A DNA stretch of 12,315 nt from an uncultured Cellvibrio sp. GTDB lineage: Bacteria > Pseudomonadota > Gammaproteobacteria > Pseudomonadales > Cellvibrionaceae. The stretch is from positions 1 to 12,315 of the forward strand of contig CAMLRJ010000047.1 of the NCBI GenBank assembly GCA_946482345.1, given 5' to 3'. Position numbers and translations under genes: made by a program. This document shows positions 6,298 through 12,315 of the stretch, one piece after another. The notes below the pieces were generated by a model. It had not been told where the DNA came from and did no database searches. It saw only the letters and a list, made by a program, of their open reading frames with translations. The stretch's first letter is position 1. The number at the start of each line of letters is the position of its first letter.

Positions 6298-6765
6298 ATG
6301 CGCATTCGTATCATCGCTATTGGAACCAAAATGCCGGATTGGGTTGAAGCCGGTTATGCGGAATACGCCAAACGGTTGCCGCGTGATTTGCAAATCGACA
6401 TGGTGGAATTACCTTTGGCTGTGCGCAGCAAAAATACTGATATTCAAAAAGCCATGGAAAAAGAAGGCGAAGCTATGATGGCTGCTATCGGCAAGAATGA
6501 ACAGGTGATTGCTCTGGATGTCGGAGGCAAAGCCTGGAGCACTTCGCAATTGGCAGAGAATCTTGCAGCCTGGAAAATGAGTGGCGATAATTTTTGTTTG
6601 TTGATTGGTGGGCCTGATGGATTATCGCCAGCGGTGTTGCAAATGGCGGCAATTAAATGGTCATTATCGCCGCTGACTTTGCCGCATCCTTTGGTGAGAA
6701 TAGTGTTAATTGAACAGTTGTATCGTGCGTCCAGTATTTTACAGAATCATCCCTACCACAAATAA
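6298..6765 (+). CDS. rlmH: 23S rRNA (pseudouridine-1915-N3)-methyltransferase
   Basis: RlmH uses S-adenosylmethionine to methylate pseudouridine 1915 in helix 69 of 23S rRNA on assembled 70S ribosomes. At 155 residues it equals the E. coli protein. It is a minimal SPOUT (alpha/beta knot) enzyme: the N-terminus [28 protein letters not shown], the SAM-binding knot loop with G104-G105-P106-D107-G108 in [13 protein letters not shown], then [26 protein letters not shown] and the C-terminal HPYHK, where family members end in a conserved Tyr-His-Lys/Arg. No strong Shine-Dalgarno precedes the ATG; with 10 bases between rsfS stop and this start, translation is likely coupled to rsfS. mrdA follows after 40 bases. 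Confidence 0.98.
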   Translation: MRIRIIAIGTKMPDWVEAGYAEYAKRLPRDLQIDMVELPLAVRSKNTDIQKAMEKEGEAMMAAIGKNEQVIALDVGGKAWSTSQLAENLAAWKMSGDNFCLLIGGPDGLSPAVLQMAAIKWSLSPLTLPHPLVRIVLIEQLYRASSILQNHPYHK

Positions 6766-6805
6766 ATTGAATTACATTGTTAACCTGAAACGTTGAAAGA
6801 GATTC

Positions 6806-8782
6806 ATGCCAGAGACACAACAATTTAAAGATCACCTGCGCGAAGCAAGATTGTTTCGTAATCGATTGGTGGTAGTCGGTGTGGTAATACTTTTGATGGC
6901 TGCGGTATTAATTTATCGTTACTATGATTTGCAAATTTTAAATTATCAGGATTATTCCACTCAATCAGATCGCAATCGTGTTCATGTGCAACCTGTGCCG
7001 CCCACTCGTGGTTTGATATTGGATAAAAACGGTATATTGCTGGCAGATAACAAAGCGAGTTTTACTTTATCCATCACTATTTCCGATCCTGCTGTGCTGG
7101 AACAAACATTGGCATTGCTTGAAACCCTGATTGAAATCACACCGGGAGATTTGGGCAAATTTTATAAATTAAAAAAACAACAACGCCATTCACTTGATCC
7201 CATTCCCTTACGCTACAAACTGACTGAAGAAGAAATTGCCAATGTTGCCGTGAATCAACATTTGTTGGACGGTGTTGAAGTCAATGCTGAATTAGTTCGC
7301 AATTATCCTAAAGGTGAATTGTTTGCACAGGTGATTGGTTACACCAGTCGCATTAATGAAAAAGAATTGGATTCGTTTACTGAAGATCAATTGCGTCGTT
7401 ACTCTGGCACTCATGCGATTGGTAAAGTCGGTATTGAAAAAAGTTATGAGGATGTACTCCTGGGTGAAGTAGGCAGTCAAAATGTCGAAACCAATGCGCG
7501 TGGGCGGGTGATGCGAATTCTGGATAAAACCGATCCCAAACAAGGTCTGGATGTTCGTTTGCATTTGGATTCGCGTTTGCAAGAAACGGCAGTGGCCGCA
7601 TTGCGTGGTCGTCGCGGAGCAGTGGTGGCATTGGATGTAAAAACGGGCGGTGTTTTGGCTGCAGTGAGTAACCCAAGTTTTGATCCCAATTTATTTGTCA
7701 CGGGTATCAGTTATCGTGATTACAAAAATTTAAATGAAGATATAGACACGCCTTTATTAAATCGTTTTCTGCAAGGGCAATATCCTCCTGGTTCAACTAT
7801 TAAACCCATGATGGGACTTGCCGGGTTACATTATGGATTCACCACTCCGGAAAAAACGATTAGCGATCCCGGAATATATCGATTGCCCAATGTCGAACGA
7901 CCCTGGCGTGATCACAACTATGATAAAGGTGGACATGGTCGCGTTGATTTAAAACGTGCGATTGCGGAATCCTGTGATATTTATTTCTACGATTTGGGAA
8001 ATCGTATGGGTATTGATCGCATCAGTGAATTCGGAAAGCGATTTGGTCTGGGTGTAAAAACCGAAATTGATATTCCCAGTGAACGCGCAGCGATTTGGCC
8101 CTCTCGCGAATGGAAACGTGCAACCAAAGGTCAGGCCTGGTATCCAGGTGATACGGTAAATTTATCGATTGGTCAGGGCTATGCGCTGACCACACCGCTG
8201 CAGCTGGCGGTTATGACGGCAACTCTGGCGAATCGTGGAATTCGTTATCAACCACAATTGGTATCCACAATTGGTAATCAAAAAATTCCACCCAAAATTC
8301 TTGATCGAATTGAAGTCAATCAAAAACATTGGGATGCAATTTTTGATGGCTCGGCAGAAGTTATGCGCGAAGCAGGGCGTGGTACGGGCCGTAGTCTGGT
8401 AAAAAATGCAGACTATAAAATGGCGGGAAAATCAGGCACAGCACAAGTCATCAGTATTGCAGCCAATGTAAAATACAATGCAGAATTGTTGCGTGAACGT
8501 CAGTGGGATCACGCCTGGTTTGTTGGTTTTGCGCCACTGGATGATCCACAAATTGCAGTCGCGGTTATTGTTGAAAACGGGGGGCATGGTGGATCGGATG
8601 CCGGCCCGGTGGTACGTTATGTGTTTGATGCCTATTTAAAAGGATATTATTTGAAACCCGGCGAATTTGTTCCACCTCTTGGTTATCATCCACAAGCGAT
8701 TATTGATCGCGCCAATGAATGGATTCGTCAGCAGCAAACAGCCAACAATTCATTAACTTCTGTTCAGGAAAAATCACCATGA
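6806..8782 (+). CDS. mrdA: Penicillin-binding protein 2, peptidoglycan D,D-transpeptidase of the elongasome
   Basis: PBP2 cross-links new peptidoglycan along the side wall and is the transpeptidase partner of RodA. The 658-residue product has a short cytoplasmic N-terminus, one membrane anchor (about residues 19-40) and the non-catalytic pedestal (PPTRGLILDKNGILLADN..., with IGYTSRINEKEL and GKVGIEKSYED). The transpeptidase domain follows, with S330-T-I-K333 in YPPGSTIKPM (acylated serine), S389-C-D391 (second motif, SxD as usual in PBP2) and K542-S-G-T545 in MAGKSGTAQV. The Ser330 position coincides with that of E. coli PBP2. AAAGAGA at 6796-6802 is a plausible ribosome site for ATG 6806. 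The stop overlaps the rodA start by 4 bp (ATGA), so the two proteins of one complex are probably translated in a coupled way. The enzyme is the target of mecillinam-type beta-lactams in the family. Confidence 0.98.
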   Translation: MPETQQFKDHLREARLFRNRLVVVGVVILLMAAVLIYRYYDLQILNYQDYSTQSDRNRVHVQPVPPTRGLILDKNGILLADNKASFTLSITISDPAVLEQTLALLETLIEITPGDLGKFYKLKKQQRHSLDPIPLRYKLTEEEIANVAVNQHLLDGVEVNAELVRNYPKGELFAQVIGYTSRINEKELDSFTEDQLRRYSGTHAIGKVGIEKSYEDVLLGEVGSQNVETNARGRVMRILDKTDPKQGLDVRLHLDSRLQETAVAALRGRRGAVVALDVKTGGVLAAVSNPSFDPNLFVTGISYRDYKNLNEDIDTPLLNRFLQGQYPPGSTIKPMMGLAGLHYGFTTPEKTISDPGIYRLPNVERPWRDHNYDKGGHGRVDLKRAIAESCDIYFYDLGNRMGIDRISEFGKRFGLGVKTEIDIPSERAAIWPSREWKRATKGQAWYPGDTVNLSIGQGYALTTPLQLAVMTATLANRGIRYQPQLVSTIGNQKIPPKILDRIEVNQKHWDAIFDGSAEVMREAGRGTGRSLVKNADYKMAGKSGTAQVISIAANVKYNAELLRERQWDHAWFVGFAPLDDPQIAVAVIVENGGHGGSDAGPVVRYVFDAYLKGYYLKPGEFVPPLGYHPQAIIDRANEWIRQQQTANNSLTSVQEKSP

Positions 8783-9933
8783 GTCGGCAGGATTTTTTAC
8801 GTCGCATGCCTGAAGCAGAAGAGAGCTTTCGCCGTCGCGATCGATTGGCGCAGCGTCTGCATCTGGATTTTTTTCTGTTATTACTATTGTTTGCCTTAAC
8901 GTCTATCGGGTTGACGGTTCTTTATAGCGCGAGTGGTCATAATCTTGCCAGTGTTGAAAAACAGGGAACATTTTTTGTCATTGCCTATATTGTGATGTTG
9001 GTTGTCGCACAAATTCCTGTGGATTTTTTACGACGCAGTGCCGCAATTGCTTATGTCGGCGGTTTGACTTTGTTGCTGGCTGTGATGTTGTTTGGTGATA
9101 TTTCCATGGGAGCACAACGCTGGTTGCAAATTGGCGGCTTTCGATTTCAGCCCTCGGAAATTATGAAATTGGCCATGCCGATTACAGTAGCCGCTTTTTT
9201 GTCTGCAACAGAATTACCTCCGCGATTTAAACAAGTGATGATTTCAGTCGCATTAATTTTATTGCCTGTCATCATCATTATGGAGCAGCCGGATTTGGGA
9301 ACCGCCATTCTGGTTTTGGTTTCGGGAATTGTTATTTTATTTTTTGCGGGTTTGCCCTGGCTGTATATTTTGAGTGCATTTCTTATTTTTATCGCGAGCC
9401 TTTATCCTATCTGGCATTATGTTTTACACGATTACCAACGCCAGCGTGTGTTAACAATGTTGGATCCATCACAAGATCCTTTGGGAACCGGTTGGAATAT
9501 TATTCAGTCAAAGACTGCAATAGGATCGGGTGGATTATCCGGTAAAGGTTGGATGCAGGGCACGCAATCCCGATTGGATTTTTTACCGGAAGGCCATACC
9601 GATTTTATTATCGCTGTATTAAGTGAAGAGTTTGGTTTGTTCGGTGTGCTGTTACTTTTATCCGTTTATTTATTGGTTGTCATTCGTGGCATGATGATCG
9701 CAATTAATTCGCAAAATACCTTCAGTCGTTTGTTGGCCGCAGGCATCAGCACCACTTTTTTTGTTTATGTATTTGTGAATATGGGAATGGTGTCCGGTAT
9801 GTTGCCGGTTGTTGGTGTACCTTTACCGCTGATAAGTCAGGGTGGTACTGCGATAGTGGCACTCTTTGCCGGTTTTGGTATGTTGATGGCAATCAGTACC
9901 GAAAAGAAACGTGTGATGATGAAAGAAATTTAA
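8779..9933 (+). CDS. rodA: RodA, SEDS-family peptidoglycan glycosyltransferase
   Basis: RodA polymerises lipid II into glycan strands in the inner membrane and is activated by PBP2. The 384-residue product is highly hydrophobic with about ten membrane segments. SEDS marks: LTVLYSASG in the first helix, GAQRWLQIGGFRFQPSEIMKLA with E127 and K130, QPDLGTA, the periplasmic loop LDFLPEGHTDF (D267 and D275, the region holding the invariant catalytic Asp), VLSEEFG, and MLPVVGVPLPLISQGGTA. The ATG at 8779 overlaps the mrdA stop as ATGA and starts the usual MSRQDFLRR-type cytoplasmic tail. The frame is open 20 codons further up to an ATG at 8719, but that lies inside mrdA and the extra residues do not resemble RodA. 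mltB begins 9 bases after the stop. Confidence 0.97.
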   Translation: MSRQDFLRRMPEAEESFRRRDRLAQRLHLDFFLLLLLFALTSIGLTVLYSASGHNLASVEKQGTFFVIAYIVMLVVAQIPVDFLRRSAAIAYVGGLTLLLAVMLFGDISMGAQRWLQIGGFRFQPSEIMKLAMPITVAAFLSATELPPRFKQVMISVALILLPVIIIMEQPDLGTAILVLVSGIVILFFAGLPWLYILSAFLIFIASLYPIWHYVLHDYQRQRVLTMLDPSQDPLGTGWNIIQSKTAIGSGGLSGKGWMQGTQSRLDFLPEGHTDFIIAVLSEEFGLFGVLLLLSVYLLVVIRGMMIAINSQNTFSRLLAAGISTTFFVYVFVNMGMVSGMLPVVGVPLPLISQGGTAIVALFAGFGMLMAISTEKKRVMMKEI

Positions 9934-9942
9934 GGTAGCGTT

Positions 9943-10941
9943 ATGTATCGTTTAATTGGAATTTTATTGATAGCGGTTGGTTTGCCGGTTGTGGCTGATT
10001 ACTCGCAGCAAGCCGAAGCCAAAATATTTATGGACGAAATGATCAGCAAACATCAATTTGCAAAAGCGGATCTCTTGAAGTGGATGCAATCTGCAGAAAA
10101 AAAACAAAATATTCTGGATGCAATTTCACGTCCGGCTGAAAAAGCCAAACCCTGGAAAGATTACCGCCCCATTTTTATCCAGCCACAAAGAGTAACTACC
10201 GGCGTTGAGTTTTGGCGAGAGCATGCTGATACATTGGCGGCAGCTGAAAAAAAGTATGGTGTTGAAGCTGATATTATCGTCGCCATTATTGGTGTTGAAA
10301 CCGGCTTTGGTAAAAATATGGGCAGTCACAGGGTGATAGACGCGTTAACCACTCTGGCATTTGATTATCCGCCACGTTCTCCATTTTTTCGTTCGGAATT
10401 GGAAAATTATTTACTGTTAACCCGCGAACAAAAAAAAGATCCCTTAGCATTTAAAGGTTCTTATGCTGGTGCCATGGGGTACGGGCAATTTATGCCTTCC
10501 AGTTATCGCAATTGGGCAGTGGATTTTGATGGCGATGGTTTTAAAGATATCTGGAATAATCCCGTTGATGCCATAGGCAGTGTTGCCAATTATTTTAAAG
10601 CGCATGGTTGGAAACATAAAAATGCCGTGGTCATTCCGGCAGAGTTTAGCGGTGATAAAACCAAATTGTTATTCAATGAAATTAAACCGGTTAAGACCAC
10701 CTACAAAGAGTGGAAAAAACTGGGTTTGAAAGCCAAACAAAAAACGTCTTACACTTTGCCATTGTTAGCGATTGAGTTTGATGGCGCAGAAGGTTTGGAA
10801 TATTGGTTGGGCTTGCATAATTTTTATGTGATCACTCGCTACAATCGCAGCCCTATGTATGCCATGGCTGTGCATCAGTTAAGTCAGGAAATCAAGTCTG
10901 CGAAATATCAGGCTGATAAAAAAGCCAAGACAGGAAAATAA
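9943..10941 (+). CDS. mltB: Lytic murein transglycosylase B (GH103), predicted soluble periplasmic
   Basis: MltB cleaves the MurNAc-GlcNAc bond, leaving 1,6-anhydro-MurNAc, in wall turnover. The 332-residue product has a signal peptide with a likely signal peptidase I site after V16-V17-A18. There is no lipobox cysteine, so unlike E. coli MltB it should be soluble in the periplasm, as with Slt35-like forms. The catalytic glutamate is E119 in AIIGVETGFGKNMG, followed by VIDALTTLAFDYPPRS, GSYAGAMGYGQFMPSSY and an EF-hand-like calcium loop DFDGDGFKDIW (D194, D196, D198, D202), as in Slt35. The C-terminal part is family-like (YWLGLHNFYVITRYNRSPMYAMAVHQL). AAGGT at 9932-9936 serves ATG 9943. It sits between rodA and rlpA, the standard pseudomonad order, and the next gene starts at the base after its stop. 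Confidence 0.95.
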   Translation: MYRLIGILLIAVGLPVVADYSQQAEAKIFMDEMISKHQFAKADLLKWMQSAEKKQNILDAISRPAEKAKPWKDYRPIFIQPQRVTTGVEFWREHADTLAAAEKKYGVEADIIVAIIGVETGFGKNMGSHRVIDALTTLAFDYPPRSPFFRSELENYLLLTREQKKDPLAFKGSYAGAMGYGQFMPSSYRNWAVDFDGDGFKDIWNNPVDAIGSVANYFKAHGWKHKNAVVIPAEFSGDKTKLLFNEIKPVKTTYKEWKKLGLKAKQKTSYTLPLLAIEFDGAEGLEYWLGLHNFYVITRYNRSPMYAMAVHQLSQEIKSAKYQADKKAKTGK

Positions 10942-11829
10942 ATGAATTTTATTCCAGGTCAGTTAAGCAAAATTATTTTTGTTGTGTTAATTGCCATCAT
11001 GACTGGCTGTGATACTGTTCCTGAAAAACCGGTGTCAGATTCAGATGTTGAATCAGATTCAGATAAAATTCAAAAAGGCCGTTATGCGCAGGAAAAAGAT
11101 AATGGCCCCATGCAAGATGTAGATCTTTCCCACGTTCCTGACGCGGTACCAAGAAAAGAAACCAGAACTATAGCGGGCAATAAAGATCCCTATACGATTC
11201 TCGGTAAAACCTACCATCTTATTAAAGATGAATCCTCCTACAAAGAAAGAGGATATGCCAGTTGGTACGGGCAAAAATTTAATGGATACAAAACATCGAA
11301 TGGTGAAATTTATGATATGTACGCTATGACAGCTGCACATAAAACTTTACCCATTCCTTCTTATGTTCGGGTGACCAATGTGACTAACGGCAAAACAGTT
11401 GTTGTCAGGGTGAATGATCGCGGCCCGTTTCATGAAGGACGTGTAATAGATTTAAGTTATGCTGCTGCACAACGTATTGGTATTCATAAACATGGAACAG
11501 GATTGGTTGATGTTGAAATTGTATTGCCGAACGATGGGCCTGCAATACCTCGTCGCGCCGAAGCACCGGTTAATTCCACTGAAACCCGATTGCCGGATAA
11601 TACCTATTTACAAATTGCCGCTTTTTCCACATTGGATGCCGCCAGAGAATATTCAGCTGCATTGGCTACCAAAATGACATTTATACCTGTCATTCATTCT
11701 GATTTGGCTCCCAAAGAAATACACAGGGTTCGTATAGGTCCGTTTAAAACCACACAGGCATTGCAGGCTGCACGTGATCAATTAGCCAAACTCAATTTGT
11801 TTGATGTGCACCCGGTGTATTTAAAATAA
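10942..11829 (+). CDS. rlpA: RlpA, septal-ring lipoprotein and lytic transglycosylase with SPOR domain
   Basis: RlpA-family proteins cut peptide-stripped (denuded) glycan strands at division sites and help daughter cells separate. The 295-residue product has a lipoprotein signal ending MTGC (C23) and an acidic, Ser/Asp-rich stretch (25-95). A double-psi beta-barrel follows from about 103 to 190 (RGYASWYGQKFNGYKTSNGE..., E122, D125, H133, then VNDRGPF with D159). A C-terminal SPOR domain runs from about 222 to the end (YLQIAAFSTLDAAREY ... HRVRIGPFKT). The acidic and His residues match those important for activity in P. aeruginosa RlpA as I recall, so it is probably enzymatically active. The ATG directly follows the mltB stop, and AGGA (10932-10935) lies within mltB. 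Odd: Asp at +2 after the lipidated Cys is an inner-membrane retention signal in E. coli. Confidence 0.95.
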   Translation: MNFIPGQLSKIIFVVLIAIMTGCDTVPEKPVSDSDVESDSDKIQKGRYAQEKDNGPMQDVDLSHVPDAVPRKETRTIAGNKDPYTILGKTYHLIKDESSYKERGYASWYGQKFNGYKTSNGEIYDMYAMTAAHKTLPIPSYVRVTNVTNGKTVVVRVNDRGPFHEGRVIDLSYAAAQRIGIHKHGTGLVDVEIVLPNDGPAIPRRAEAPVNSTETRLPDNTYLQIAAFSTLDAAREYSAALATKMTFIPVIHSDLAPKEIHRVRIGPFKTTQALQAARDQLAKLNLFDVHPVYLK

Positions 11830-11866
11830 TTTTGTAGATTTGAAATATTTTTTTAGTAAAGGTGAA

Positions 11867-12315
11867 ATGCTTGTCATGAAAAAAATAGTTGTTTTGGGTT
11901 TATTAACGCTTGGGTTTTCATCCTGGGGATTGGCACAACAAAATTCGTTGCCATCTCCCAATAACACACTGCCCACACCTTCAGCTACCAGTGCGCAACC
12001 CGCCGCGCAAACACAACAATTAGCGATACCAACACCACCGGATGTTGCTGCAAAATCCTGGATATTGGTTGACGCAGCAACCGGTAATATTATTGCGGAA
12101 AAAAATGCAGATGTTCACGCTTATCCAGCCAGTCTAACCAAAATGATGACCAGTTATTTAGCCATTGATGCTATAGAGCAAGGCAAAATTGCTGAAGAAG
12201 ATTTGGTGACTATTAGTGTGAAAGCCTGGCGTATGGCGAACTCAACCGGTTCTGCCAGTTTTATTCGCGAAGGCACGCAGGTATCGGTTATCGATTTGTT
12301 GCGTGGAGTGATTAT
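11867..12315 (+). CDS. dacA: D-alanyl-D-alanine carboxypeptidase (PBP5/DacA family), 3'-truncated by the window edge
   Basis: DacA-type enzymes remove the terminal D-Ala from peptidoglycan pentapeptides in the periplasm, limiting cross-linking. About 149 residues are visible. A signal peptide (MKKIVVLGLLTLGFSSWGLAQ) is followed by an unusually Pro/Thr/Gln/Ala-rich linker (about residues 24-58). The peptidase S11 domain then opens with AKSWILVDAATGNIIAEKNAD, and the active-site S89-L-T-K92 lies in YPASLTKMMTSYLA. The SGN and KTG motifs are beyond the window. Two in-frame starts are possible: ATG 11867, only 4 bases after AAAGG (11858-11862), and ATG 11876, which gives a standard MKK signal peptide. 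The protein is the same otherwise. Position after rlpA is the conserved order. The 37-base gap before it is A/T-rich; no firm promoter is called. Confidence 0.95.
   Translation, partial: MLVMKKIVVLGLLTLGFSSWGLAQQNSLPSPNNTLPTPSATSAQPAAQTQQLAIPTPPDVAAKSWILVDAATGNIIAEKNADVHAYPASLTKMMTSYLAIDAIEQGKIAEEDLVTISVKAWRMANSTGSASFIREGTQVSVIDLLRGVI

Overview
The window looks like chromosomal DNA from a plant-polysaccharide-degrading gammaproteobacterium, most likely Cellvibrio or a close relative (Cellvibrionaceae). This is inferred from three things: the pseudomonad-type order proA-nadD-rsfS-rlmH-mrdA-rodA-mltB-rlpA-dacA, a monofunctional trpC next to trpD, and a lipoprotein GH9 cellulase-family enzyme with a poly-serine linker. 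All recognised genes are on the + strand. No tRNA, rRNA, CRISPR array, transposase or prophage gene was seen, and no gene-free stretch exceeds about 220 bases.

Layout: (1) 1-1682, end of a tryptophan operon: 3'-part of trpD, then trpC, separated by a perfect 24-bp inverted repeat. (2) 1788-3596, a GH9 glycoside hydrolase lipoprotein gene, apparently a stand-alone accessory gene between two biosynthetic loci. (3) 3682-4962, proA (proline synthesis). (4) 5086-6765, nadD, rsfS and rlmH: NAD synthesis, ribosome silencing and 23S rRNA methylation. Two large paired-palindrome repeats flank nadD. (5) 6806-12315, the cell-elongation and peptidoglycan block: mrdA (PBP2 transpeptidase), rodA (SEDS glycosyltransferase), mltB and rlpA (lytic transglycosylases) and the start of dacA (D,D-carboxypeptidase). 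These genes are tightly packed: mrdA and rodA overlap by 4 bp, rodA-mltB have a 9-bp gap, and mltB-rlpA directly abut. This suggests one transcript in which septal/side-wall synthesis and remodelling enzymes are made together.

Most coding content is conserved housekeeping. The unexplained structure lies between genes. Three non-identical repeats occupy three gene junctions (trpD/trpC, proA/nadD, nadD/rsfS). Each is a pair of inverted arms, and the arms are themselves wholly or partly self-palindromic. They touch the genes: one supplies the AGGAGG Shine-Dalgarno of nadD while carrying its exact complement 100 nt upstream, another supplies the last codons and stop of nadD, and the first runs to within 11 bases of the trpC start. 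The third repeat seems to be interrupted by a 43-bp insert of different character. No new multi-gene system is evident; the candidate novelty is this family of MITE/REP-like elements and their possible effect on nadD and trpC expression.
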